64,000 nt of DNA from Pseudomonas helvetica (lineage in GTDB: Bacteria; Pseudomonadota; Gammaproteobacteria; Pseudomonadales; Pseudomonadaceae), in assembly GCF_039908645.1 (NCBI RefSeq), contig NZ_CP150917.1:2181501-2245500 (forward strand). The letters run 5' to 3'. The notes beneath the pieces were generated by a model. That model had not been told where the DNA came from, made no database searches, and saw only the letters and a list, made by a program, of their open reading frames with translations. This document shows, piece by piece, positions 1-7,483 of the stretch. The first letter of the stretch is position 1. Every line of letters begins with the position of its first letter. The position numbers and the translations under genes were made by a program.

Positions 1-608
1 TAGCCGCAGCGCCGATTCCCGAGCCGTCGGTGGCTGACATCGACGCCGCCACGCCGGGAATGGACCTGGATGACGAGCCGCTGGACGAGGACTACATCGA
101 GCCGGACATGGATTCGGCCTATAGTTACCTCGATGAGCTGGCCAGTGAGCACGCCGCAGAACCCGCGCCGGCCCCCGAACCTGAACCGGCTGCGATGCCG
201 GCCACAGGGCTGGCATTGCAATGGCTGGAGCTGTTCCCGAAATTGCCGATTTCCGGCATGACCGGCAGCATCGCCGCCAACTGCACGCTGATTGCCGTCG
301 ATGGTGACCACTGGTTGCTGCACCTGGACCCGGCCCACAGCGCGCTGTTCAACGCAACTCAACAACGCCGGCTGAACGATGCGCTGAACCAGTATCACCA
401 GCGCACCCTGACGGTGAGCATCGAGCTGATCAAGCCTGAGCAGGAAACCCCGGCCCAGGCGGCTTCGCGTCGACGTGCCGACCGCCAGCGCGAGGCTGAG
501 GATTCGATCCACGGCGATCCGTTCATCCAGCAAATGATGCAACAGTTCGGCGCGGTGATCCGTAACGATACTATTGAACCTGTCGAGGCTCTGGTCAGCC
601 AGGGCTAA
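1..608 (+). CDS. dnaX: DNA polymerase III subunit tau/gamma, C-terminal part (partial)
   Basis: The frame is open from base 3 to the TAA at 606-608, so the window cuts the 5' part of the gene. What remains is an acidic, Pro/Ala-rich linker followed by a compact tail, which fits the tau-specific end of DnaX that binds the alpha subunit and DnaB in the clamp-loader complex. The ATPase domain lies upstream and cannot be checked. The call rests on the tail plus the neighbours: ybaB and recR follow, the usual dnaX-ybaB-recR order. Confidence 0.88.
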   Translation, partial: AAAPIPEPSVADIDAATPGMDLDDEPLDEDYIEPDMDSAYSYLDELASEHAAEPAPAPEPEPAAMPATGLALQWLELFPKLPISGMTGSIAANCTLIAVDGDHWLLHLDPAHSALFNATQQRRLNDALNQYHQRTLTVSIELIKPEQETPAQAASRRRADRQREAEDSIHGDPFIQQMMQQFGAVIRNDTIEPVEALVSQG

Positions 609-675
609 TAACTGAAGGTGTTCGGCCCACTGGGCCGGGCGCTGTTTTGATCCAAGTACTTTTGAGGTGATTCCC

Positions 676-1014
676 ATGATGAAAGGTGGCATGGCCGGCC
701 TGATGAAGCAGGCGCAGCAGATGCAGGAAAAAATGGCCAAGATGCAGGAAGAGCTGGCCAACGCCGAAGTCACCGGTAAAGCCGGTGGCGATATGGTCAC
801 CGTGGTGATGACCGGTCGTCACGACGTCAAGCGCGTGACCATCGATCCAAGCCTGGTCGAAGGCCTGAGCGAGGACGACAAGGAGATGCTGGAGGCCGTG
901 TTCGCCGCCGCCGTCAACGACGCCGTCCGCAAGATCGAAGCCAACAGCCAGGACAAAATGTCCGGCATGACCGCAGGCATGCAACTGCCGCCGGGCATGA
1001 AACTGCCATTCTGA
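676..1014 (+). CDS. ybaB: YbaB/EbfC family nucleoid-associated protein
   Basis: A 112-residue protein opening with the Met/Gln/Lys-rich coiled-coil segment typical of YbaB (repeated [11 protein letters not shown] pattern), then the small beta/alpha core and a Met/Pro-rich tail. The family binds DNA as a dimer and is almost always encoded between dnaX and recR, as here. The ATG at 676 is chosen because GAGGTG at 664-669 sits six bases upstream; a GTG at 667 would place the start inside that ribosome site. It probably shares the dnaX transcript. Confidence 0.95.
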   Translation: MMKGGMAGLMKQAQQMQEKMAKMQEELANAEVTGKAGGDMVTVVMTGRHDVKRVTIDPSLVEGLSEDDKEMLEAVFAAAVNDAVRKIEANSQDKMSGMTAGMQLPPGMKLPF

Positions 1015-1038
1015 TTCGCTGACGCGTCGGATGCTCTA

Positions 1039-1071
1039 CAAAAATGCCAGGCACTCAGCCTGGCATTTTTG
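1039..1071 (+). terminator. Rho-independent terminator after ybaB
   Basis: Perfect stem AAAATGCCAGGC/GCCTGGCATTTT around a five-base loop, ending in a T run. It separates ybaB from recR. The rest of the 322-base gap holds the REP pair at 1097-1243 and the short recR leader. Confidence 0.9.
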
Positions 1072-1096
1072 TTTCTGTGACACAAAGTTCGTTTTT

Positions 1097-1243
1097 GTGG
1101 CGAGAGGGCTTGTCGGAACGCCGCACCGCCCCGTTCGGCTGCGAAGCAGCCGTAATTCAGGCAATCGTGTTCTTTCAGGAGCGTAGCATTGTCTGGATTG
1201 CGACCGCTTCGCGCTCGAACGGGGGCAAGCCCCCTCGCCACAG
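1097..1243. repeat. REP pair (family A, degenerate left arm)
   Basis: Two inverted copies of a REP ending in GTGGCGAG face each other. The right arm is intact (GGGGGCAAGCCCCC before CTCGCCAC). The left arm is altered, with extra bases after GTGGCGAGAGGGCTTG. It lies between the ybaB terminator and recR. Confidence 0.85.
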
Positions 1244-1336
1244 TGAAAGCAAAATCATTGCTGCAGATGAGCATTTGACGCTGGCCAGAGGCGCGGGTAT
1301 AAACCGCGTCTTGTTGATATGTCGGACGTTTCCCCC

Positions 1337-1939
1337 ATGAGCTTCAGCCCTTTGATTCGCCAACTGATCGACGCCTTGCGCACCTTGCCCGGTGTCGGTC
1401 AGAAAACCGCCCAGCGCATGGCGTTGCAACTGCTCGAGCGTGATCGCAGCGGCGGCTCGCGGCTGGCGCTGGCCCTGAGTCAGGCCATGGAAGGGGTCGG
1501 TCATTGCCGACTGTGCCGCACACTGACCGAAGACGATCTGTGCCCGCAATGCGCGGACCCTCGCCGCGACGACACCTTACTGTGCGTGGTCGAAGGGCCG
1601 ATGGATGTCTACGCCGTGGAGCAGACCGGGTTTCGCGGTCGCTACTTCGTGCTCAAGGGGCATTTGTCGCCACTCGACGGTCTGGGGCCGGAAGCCATCG
1701 GCATTCCGCAATTGCTGGCGCGGATCGAAGAGGCGGGTACGTTCACTGAAGTCATCCTGGCCACCAACCCGACGGTTGAAGGTGAAGCGACAGCGCACTA
1801 CATCGCCCAGTTGCTCAGCAATAAAGGCCTGATTGCTTCACGCATCGCCCATGGTGTGCCGTTGGGTGGCGAGCTTGAACTGGTGGATGGCGGGACATTG
1901 GCCCACTCCTTCGCGGGGCGTAAGCCAATCGTGTTGTAA
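1337..1939 (+). CDS. recR: Recombination protein RecR
   Basis: 200 residues, the normal RecR length. An N-terminal helix-hairpin-helix ([12 protein letters not shown], about residues 17-28) is followed by a four-cysteine zinc finger (C57, C60, C69, C72) and a Toprim domain starting at [12 protein letters not shown]. RecR works with RecF and RecO to load RecA at gaps. The ATG at 1337 matches the family N-terminus [10 protein letters not shown]; an in-frame ATG at 1319 would add six residues. Confidence 0.97.
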   Translation: MSFSPLIRQLIDALRTLPGVGQKTAQRMALQLLERDRSGGSRLALALSQAMEGVGHCRLCRTLTEDDLCPQCADPRRDDTLLCVVEGPMDVYAVEQTGFRGRYFVLKGHLSPLDGLGPEAIGIPQLLARIEEAGTFTEVILATNPTVEGEATAHYIAQLLSNKGLIASRIAHGVPLGGELELVDGGTLAHSFAGRKPIVL

Positions 1940-1941
1940 CT

Positions 1942-2072
1942 GTGGCGAGGGAGCTTGCTCCCGTTCGGCCGCGAAGCGGTCGTAATCCGGCAATCGCGTT
2001 ACATCCGAATACTTGCAGTGGCTGAATTTAGGGTCGCTTCGCAACCCAGCGGGAGCAAGCTCCCTCGCCACA
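1942..2072. repeat. REP pair (family A)
   Basis: Inverted arms GTGGCGAGGGAGC at the left and its complement ending at 2072, each with an inner GGGAGCAAGCTCCC hairpin. It fills most of the gap between recR and the acyl-CoA dehydrogenase. Confidence 0.92.
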
Positions 2073-2144
2073 TGAAAGTTTCGGACATCTTGAAAACCAA
2101 GCAAGCGCTCGGTAAGTTAGCTGAACTTTCAGTGGAGCTCGCCG

Positions 2145-3293
2145 ATGCCTGCCTTTCAGGAATACTTCGACCCCAGCCATCAGTTGGTCCGCGACAGCGT
2201 ACGACGTTTCGTCGAGCGCGAGATTCTTCCGGACATCGATCAGTGGGAGGAGGCCGAGGGCTTTCCTCGTGAGCTTTATCTCAAGGCCGGTGCAGCGGGC
2301 ATTCTCGGAATTGGCTATCCCGAAGCGCTGGGTGGCAGCCACGAAGGTGATCTGTTCGCCAAGATCGCCGCCACTGAAGAACTGATGCGCTGTGGTTCCG
2401 GCGGGCTGGTGGCGGGGCTGGGCTCGCTGGACATCGGCCTGCCACCGATCCTCAAATGGGCCAGGCCCGAGGTGCGCGAGCGAGTGGTGCCGCAAGTCCT
2501 TTGCGGCAAAAAAATCAGCGCGCTGGCAGTTACCGAGCCCAGCGGCGGCTCCGATGTGGCCAACCTGCAAACCCGCGCCGTGCGTGACGGGGATTACTAC
2601 CGGGTCAGTGGCAGCAAAACCTTTATCACCAGCGGTGTTCGCGCGGATTTCCATACCGTCGCGGTGCGCACTGGTGAGCCGGGATTTGGTGGCATCAGCC
2701 TGCTGCTGATCGAGAAGGGCACGCCAGGATTCACTGTCGGTCGTCAGCTGAAAAAAATGGGCTGGTGGGCGTCGGATACCGCCGAGCTGTTTTTCGATGA
2801 TTGCCGTGTGCCGGTGGGCAACCTGATCGGCGTCGAGAACATGGGCTTTGCCTGCATCATGGGCAACTTTCAAAACGAGCGCCTGGCGTTGGCATTGATG
2901 GCCAACATGACTGCGCAACTGGCGCTGGAAGAAAGCCTGAAATGGGCCCGGCAGCGCGAAGCGTTCGGCAAGCCGATTGGCAAGTTTCAGGTGCTCAAGC
3001 ATCGCTTGGCGGAGATGGCCACGGCGCTGGAAGTCTCCCGGGAGTTCACCTATCGCCAGGCGGCGAAAATGGCGGCGGGGCAGAGCGTGATCAAGGAAAT
3101 ATCCATGGCCAAGAATGTGGCCACCGACACGGCTGATCGCATCACCAGCGACGCGGTGCAGATCCTCGGTGGGTTGGGCTACATGCGTGAAAGTCTGGTG
3201 GAGCGGCTGTACCGCGACAGCCGGATCCTGTCCATTGGCGGCGGTACGCGTGAAGTGATGAACGAGATCATCAGTAAGCAGATGGGGCTTTGA
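2145..3293 (+). CDS. Acyl-CoA dehydrogenase family protein
   Basis: 382 residues with the full acyl-CoA dehydrogenase fold: the flavin-contact signature ALAVTEPSGGSD near residues 127-137, WWASDTAELFFDDCRVP in the middle domain, and QILGGLGYMRESLVERLYRDSRI at the C-terminal domain. The family oxidises acyl-CoA at C2-C3 with FAD and passes electrons to ETF. The Glu of the MCAD-type YEGT motif is replaced (IGGGTREV), while E245 in NFQNERLALA falls where isovaleryl- and long-chain enzymes keep their catalytic Glu. I therefore infer an IVD/LCAD-type active site. The substrate cannot be told from sequence. Confidence 0.9.
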   Translation: MPAFQEYFDPSHQLVRDSVRRFVEREILPDIDQWEEAEGFPRELYLKAGAAGILGIGYPEALGGSHEGDLFAKIAATEELMRCGSGGLVAGLGSLDIGLPPILKWARPEVRERVVPQVLCGKKISALAVTEPSGGSDVANLQTRAVRDGDYYRVSGSKTFITSGVRADFHTVAVRTGEPGFGGISLLLIEKGTPGFTVGRQLKKMGWWASDTAELFFDDCRVPVGNLIGVENMGFACIMGNFQNERLALALMANMTAQLALEESLKWARQREAFGKPIGKFQVLKHRLAEMATALEVSREFTYRQAAKMAAGQSVIKEISMAKNVATDTADRITSDAVQILGGLGYMRESLVERLYRDSRILSIGGGTREVMNEIISKQMGL

Positions 3294-3326
3294 TCTGGTC
3301 TGAGCGGCTCGGTGTGGCGGCGCCCC

Positions 3327-3393
3327 CATCGCGGGCAAGCCTTGTTCCTACAGGAGACGGTGCTTTTCGTAGGAGCAAGGCTTGCCCGCGAGG
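3327..3393. repeat. REP pair (family B)
   Basis: Facing arms CATCGCGGGCAAGCC and GGCTTGCCCGCGAGG enclose a short spacer with TCCTACA/GTAGGA. It sits between the convergent acyl-CoA dehydrogenase and apt genes. Confidence 0.92.
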
Positions 3394-3413
3394 GCGTTGG
3401 TGACGACGCCGAC

Positions 3414-3962
3414 TTATCTTTCGTTCAGCGAAAACTGTGTCAGGCAGAACGTCGGGATGCCCATGTCTTCCAGGCGCTGGGAGCCGCCCAGTTCCGGCAG
3501 GTCGATAATTGCCGCGGCTTCGAAAACCCGCGCGCCCATGCGTCGAATCAGGTTGGCCGCAGCGATCAGCGTACCGCCAGTGGCGATCAGGTCATCGAAG
3601 ATCAGCACCGAGTCGCCTTCGCAGAGGCTGTCGGCGTGAACTTCAAGAAAAGCTTCGCCGTACTCGGTCTGATACCCCTCGGACAGTACGTCAGCCGGCA
3701 GTTTGCCTTGCTTGCGAAACAGCACCAGTGGCTTGTTCAACTGATAGGCGAGGATCGAGCCGATCAGGAAGCCGCGCGCATCCATGGCGCCGATGTGCGT
3801 GAAGTCAGCCTCGACATAGCGGTGCGCAAAGCTGTCCATCACCAGACGCAGGGCCTTCGGGGACTGGAACAGCGGGGTGATGTCGCGAAAGATCACGCCC
3901 GGCTTTGGAAAATCGATCACGGGGCGGATCAGGGATTTGATGTCGAAGGAGTCGATGACCAT
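3414..3962 (-). CDS. apt: Adenine phosphoribosyltransferase
   Basis: 182 residues, matching Apt. The PRPP-binding motif [13 protein letters not shown] is at residues 119-131, and the N-terminus [21 protein letters not shown] is the family hallmark. The enzyme makes AMP from adenine and PRPP in purine salvage. It follows anr on the same strand with a 78-base gap. Confidence 0.97.
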   Translation of the reverse strand: MVIDSFDIKSLIRPVIDFPKPGVIFRDITPLFQSPKALRLVMDSFAHRYVEADFTHIGAMDARGFLIGSILAYQLNKPLVLFRKQGKLPADVLSEGYQTEYGEAFLEVHADSLCEGDSVLIFDDLIATGGTLIAAANLIRRMGARVFEAAAIIDLPELGGSQRLEDMGIPTFCLTQFSLNER

Positions 3963-4040
3963 CGTCGAGGTGTCCTGGCAGGCTACAAACGGCGAAGTAT
4001 AACTGCGGCCGGGCGGGTTCGCTCAGCCGCAATCGCAACG

Positions 4041-4775
4041 TCAGCCTTCGACCGAGCCACCGGCCAGTGCACACAGCTGGATCGGGTCGAGGATGTGCAC
4101 TTCCTTGCCTTCGGCGGCAATCAGCTCGTTCTGCTGGAAGCGCGTGAACACCCGGGACACTGTTTCCACGGCGAGGCCCAGGTAGTTACCGATTTCGTTG
4201 CGCGACATGCTCAGGCGGAACTGGTTGGCAGAGAATCCGCGTGCGCGGAAGCGTGCCGACAGGTTGACCAGGAACGTGGCGATACGCTCGTCAGCGGTCT
4301 TTTTCGAGAGCAGAAGCATCATTTGCTGGTCGTCACGAATCTCGCGGCTCATCACGCGCATCAATTGGCGGCGCAACTGTGGCAGTTGCAGGGCCAGTTC
4401 ATCGAGCCGTTCGAAGGGGATTTCGCACACCGAGGTGGTTTCCAGTGCCTGGGCCGAAACCGGGTGGCTCTCGGTGTCCATGCCCGACAAGCCGACCAGT
4501 TCACTCGGCAGGTGGAAGCCGGTGATCTGTTCTTCGCCGCCATCGCTCAGGCTGAAGGTTTTCAACGCGCCAGAGCGTACTGCAAAAACGGAATCGAACT
4601 GATCGCTCTGACGGAACAGAAACTCGCCTTTTTTCAGCGGGCGACCACGTTTGACGATATCGTCCAGCGCATCCATGTCTTCCAGATTCAGAGAAAGTGG
4701 CAGGCAGAGGGGTGCCAGGCTGCAATCCTTGCAATGTGCCTGGCTGTGAGCGCGCAGTTTAACTGGCTCGGACAT
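4041..4775 (-). CDS. anr: Oxygen-sensing FNR-type transcription regulator Anr
   Basis: 244 residues. Four cysteines, C15, C18, C24 and C117, reproduce the spacing of the [4Fe-4S]-binding cysteines of E. coli FNR (C20, C23, C29, C122). A cAMP-type beta-barrel and dimer helix follow, then a helix-turn-helix whose recognition helix reads VETVSRVF. That carries the Glu, Ser and Arg that FNR uses to read TTGAT half-sites. It should activate anaerobic and micro-oxic genes once the cluster is intact. Its place next to hemN and the cbb3 genes is the classic Pseudomonas arrangement, and candidate target sites are visible at hemN, ccoN2 and the stress protein gene in this window. Confidence 0.97.
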   Translation of the reverse strand: MSEPVKLRAHSQAHCKDCSLAPLCLPLSLNLEDMDALDDIVKRGRPLKKGEFLFRQSDQFDSVFAVRSGALKTFSLSDGGEEQITGFHLPSELVGLSGMDTESHPVSAQALETTSVCEIPFERLDELALQLPQLRRQLMRVMSREIRDDQQMMLLLSKKTADERIATFLVNLSARFRARGFSANQFRLSMSRNEIGNYLGLAVETVSRVFTRFQQNELIAAEGKEVHILDPIQLCALAGGSVEG

Positions 4776-4854
4776 TTCTTAGATCCTTGTGGGAAAACAC
4801 ACATAAGACGTAAGGGTAACCCACGCAATGACATCGAAGCCAGCCTGTGGTGTC

Positions 4855-6237
4855 TTAAATTACCCGAGAGAATCGTTGGCGATTCTGTTGCTCCAGGTAG
4901 GCATCGAAGACCATGCACACCGAACGGACCAGTAACCTTCCGGCCGGCAGGACCACGATTTTTTCGCTGTCGAGTTCGATCAGGCCATCCTCGGCCATGG
5001 CCTGCAACTGCGGCCAGAGCTCGCTGAAGTAGCCGCGAAAATCAATGTTGAAAGCCTGCTCTATCTGGGCGAATGCCAGACTGAATGTGCAGATCAATTG
5101 CTGAATCACTGCCCGCCGCAGACGGTCGTCCTGGTTGCACAGCAAACCACGACTGGTGCCCGGTTGCGCGCTGGCCAGAGTGTTTTGGTACTGATTCAGG
5201 TCGCTGCTGTTCTGGCAGTACAAATCGCCGATCTGGCTGATGGCCGACACGCCAAGACCGATCAGGTCGCAATGACCGTGGGTGGTGTAACCCTGGAAGT
5301 TGCGTTGTAGCGTCGACTCTTCCTGAGCGATGGCCAGTTCATCATCCGGCAGGGCGAAATGGTCCATGCCGATGTAGCGATAACCGGCGGCGGTCAGTTG
5401 CTCGATGGTGCGCTGAAGCATGTTCAGTTTTTCGGCGGCTGCCGGCAGGTCGCTGCTGTTGATTCGCCGCTGTGGCATGAAACGTTCGGGCAGGTGTGCA
5501 TAGTTGAACACCGAGAGCCGATCCGGTTGCAGGTTGATGACTTCGTCCACGGTGCGGGCGAAGCTCTCGGCGGTTTGCTTGGGCAGGCCGTAGATCAGGT
5601 CGATATTGATCGAGCGAAACTGCAAGGTGCGCGCCGCCTCGATCACTGCGCGGGTTTCTTCCAGGCTCTGCAGGCGGTTGACCGCACGCTGTACGGCCGG
5701 GTCAAGGTCTTGCAGGCCGATGCTGACCCGGTTAAAACCCAGTTCGCGCAGCAGGCCCATGGTTGACCAGTCGGCTTCGCGTGGGTCGATCTCGATGCCG
5801 TAATCACCGGAGTCATCGTCCAGCAGGTTGAAATGCTTGCGCAGTTGCGCCATCAACTGGCGCAGTTCGTCGTGGCTGAGAAAGGTCGGGGTGCCGCCGC
5901 CGAAATGCAGTTGCTCGACTTTCTGGTTCGGGTCCAGGTGGCAGGCGATCAGTTGGATTTCCTGTTCCAGGCGCTGCAGGTAGGGCAGGGCACGGCCACG
6001 GTCCTTGGTGATGACTTTGTTACAGGCGCAGTAGTAGCAGATGTTTGCGCAGAACGGCACGTGCACATATAGCGACAGTGGGCGCAGGGCCTTGCGGCTT
6101 TCGCGCAGGGCATGGAACAGATCGAAAGTACCGACCTGGCTGTTGAACTGCACCGCGGTCGGATACGAGGTGTAGCGTGGTCCCGCCAGGTCGTAACGGC
6201 GGATCAGATCTGTGTCCCAACGAATGGCGTCGAGCAT
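4855..6237 (-). CDS. hemN: Oxygen-independent coproporphyrinogen III oxidase
   Basis: 460 residues. The radical-SAM motif CxxxCxxC is at C63, C67 and C70, with a further Cys at 72 as in HemN, inside YVHVPFCANICYYCACNK. The SAM-binding GGGTPTF follows near residue 114. HemN converts coproporphyrinogen III to protoporphyrinogen IX without oxygen, supplying haem for the cbb3 oxidases encoded nearby. A strong Anr-type promoter lies upstream. Confidence 0.97.
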   Translation of the reverse strand: MLDAIRWDTDLIRRYDLAGPRYTSYPTAVQFNSQVGTFDLFHALRESRKALRPLSLYVHVPFCANICYYCACNKVITKDRGRALPYLQRLEQEIQLIACHLDPNQKVEQLHFGGGTPTFLSHDELRQLMAQLRKHFNLLDDDSGDYGIEIDPREADWSTMGLLRELGFNRVSIGLQDLDPAVQRAVNRLQSLEETRAVIEAARTLQFRSINIDLIYGLPKQTAESFARTVDEVINLQPDRLSVFNYAHLPERFMPQRRINSSDLPAAAEKLNMLQRTIEQLTAAGYRYIGMDHFALPDDELAIAQEESTLQRNFQGYTTHGHCDLIGLGVSAISQIGDLYCQNSSDLNQYQNTLASAQPGTSRGLLCNQDDRLRRAVIQQLICTFSLAFAQIEQAFNIDFRGYFSELWPQLQAMAEDGLIELDSEKIVVLPAGRLLVRSVCMVFDAYLEQQNRQRFSRVI

Positions 6238-6273
6238 GCGGGCATTCCCCCGGATAGGCTGGCAGTGGTGGCG

Positions 6274-6315
6274 AGTCTAGGGGGTGCGACGTTGGGGCAT
6301 CTTGATTTGCATCAA
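6274..6315 (-). promoter_or_regulatory. Anr-dependent (class II) promoter of hemN
   Basis: On the minus strand TTGATGCAAATCAA (6315 to 6302) is a perfect FNR/Anr box, TTGAT-N4-ATCAA. Exactly 22 bases further lies TAGACT (6279 to 6274), a fair -10. That spacing puts the box centre at about -41.5, the classic activating position. The remainder of the 317-base gap to the next gene holds a solo REP and a REP pair. Confidence 0.9.
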
Positions 6316-6344
6316 GGGTAACCGGAAGTGGTGCGGCCCTTTGT

Positions 6345-6388
6345 AGCAGCTGCCGCAGGCGGCGTTCGAGGACGTAGTCCTCGCAAAT
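6345..6388. repeat. Solo REP-like palindrome (third family)
   Basis: GTAGCAGCTGCCGCAGGCGGCG followed by a GAGGACGTAGTCCTC hairpin resembles the common Pseudomonas repeat built on CAGCTGCCGCAGGC. A related relic is at 34001-34036 near slt. It is not paired here. Confidence 0.55.
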
Positions 6389-6434
6389 ACGATGCATGCG
6401 GTTTCACTGAGACAGCGAGGTGGAGGTTTTACTT

Positions 6435-6551
6435 GTGGCGAGGGGGCTTGCCCCCGTTCGGCTGCGCAGCAGTCGTAAGATCATAGGCAGGATACGATTG
6501 CAGATTTTGGGGCCGCTTCGCAGCCCAGCGGGGGCAAGCCCCCTCGCCACA
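6435..6551. repeat. REP pair (family A)
   Basis: Inverted arms GTGGCGAGGGGGC and its complement, with inner GGGGGCTTGCCCCC hairpins. It lies directly downstream of the TauE-like gene, whose stop codon it nearly touches. Confidence 0.92.
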
Positions 6552-6554
6552 GTT

Positions 6555-7238
6555 TTAGTGCCCCATGAGCCAATGCTGATGCGGTCCCGGCAAGGTCCAG
6601 ATGCCAAACAGGATCACCAGCAAGCCGCCGGTCATGCGCACGCTACGTTTGCGCAGTAACGCCGTGACCCGTTCGGCCGCAAGGCCAGTGGCCAACAAAA
6701 CCGGCCAGGTGCCAAGGCCAAACGCGAGCATCAACAACGCGCTGTCGATGGCATTGCCCTGGCTGGCAGACCACAACAGTGTGCTATAGACCAAACCGCA
6801 TGGCAGCCAGCCCCAGAGTGCGCCGAGCAGCAACGCACGCGGCAGGCTCGACACCGGCAACAAACGGTTGGCAACGGGTTGTATGTAGCGCCACAGGCCA
6901 CGTCCCAGGCTTTCGATGCGGGTCAGGCCGCTCCACCAGCCGGCCAGGTACAGGCCCATGGCGATCAGCAGCAAGCCGGCGAGGATCCGCATGAACATCG
7001 CCGCCGGGCTGTTGGCCACCGCCCATCCCGCCAGGCCGATCAACAGGCCGGCAGTGGCGTAACTGAGAATCCGCCCGAGGTTGTACGCCAGCAACAGGCG
7101 AAAGCGCCGGCTGCGCTGTTCCTTGGGAATCGCCAGGGTCAGCGCGCCCATCAACCCGCCACACATACCCAGGCAATGCCCGCCGCCGAGCAGGCCAAGG
7201 ATCACCGCAGAAACCAGCAGTGGCGCCAACTCAAGCAT
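6555..7238 (-). CDS. TauE/SafE (UreH-like) membrane protein of the cbb3 maturation cluster
   Basis: 227 residues with about six hydrophobic segments. The first carries LGGGHCLGMCGG (H21, C22, M25, C26), a possible metal-binding motif typical of the UreH/DsbD_2-like branch of the TauE/SafE clan. It overlaps ccoS by eight bases, so the two are translationally linked. From its place after ccoI and ccoS I infer a role in copper or redox handling during cbb3 assembly. No transport substrate can be read from the sequence, and sulfite export is not supported by the context. Confidence 0.8.
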   Translation of the reverse strand: MLELAPLLVSAVILGLLGGGHCLGMCGGLMGALTLAIPKEQRSRRFRLLLAYNLGRILSYATAGLLIGLAGWAVANSPAAMFMRILAGLLLIAMGLYLAGWWSGLTRIESLGRGLWRYIQPVANRLLPVSSLPRALLLGALWGWLPCGLVYSTLLWSASQGNAIDSALLMLAFGLGTWPVLLATGLAAERVTALLRKRSVRMTGGLLVILFGIWTLPGPHQHWLMGH

Positions 7239-7461
7239 GAGGCGGGGCCTTGTCGTTCGGCTTGGCCGGATCGGTCGGCGAGTGACCGCTGGCTTCGTCG
7301 ACTGCCGCCTGATGGCTCGGGTCCTGGTCGTCGAACAGGATGCTGTGGGCCGGACCGTCGAGGTCGTCGTACTGACCGCTGTCGACCGCCCAGAAGAAAA
7401 TGTAAATGGCGATGGCGACGATCAGCAGCGCTGCCGGGATCATCACATAAAGAGCTGGCAT
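7231..7461 (-). CDS. ccoS: Cbb3-type cytochrome oxidase assembly protein CcoS
   Basis: 76 residues: a single N-terminal membrane helix (about residues 5-25), then FFWAVDSGQYDDLDGPAHSILFDD, the conserved CcoS segment, and a Pro/His-rich tail. CcoS is needed for cofactor insertion into cbb3 oxidase. It starts 22 bases after ccoI and its 3' end overlaps the TauE-like gene. Confidence 0.95.
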   Translation of the reverse strand: MPALYVMIPAALLIVAIAIYIFFWAVDSGQYDDLDGPAHSILFDDQDPSHQAAVDEASGHSPTDPAKPNDKAPPHA

Positions 7462-7483
7462 CTGGACTCCATGCCTGACCGGA

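Noticed and set aside
1097..1243. Clusters of similar palindromes considered as a CRISPR array
   Set aside because: Copies are single inverted pairs in separate gaps without regular spacers; they are REP pairs.
3312..5027. Plus-strand frame of 571 codons across apt, anr and the hemN end
   Set aside because: It spans three genes on the other strand that are all recognised by active-site motifs.
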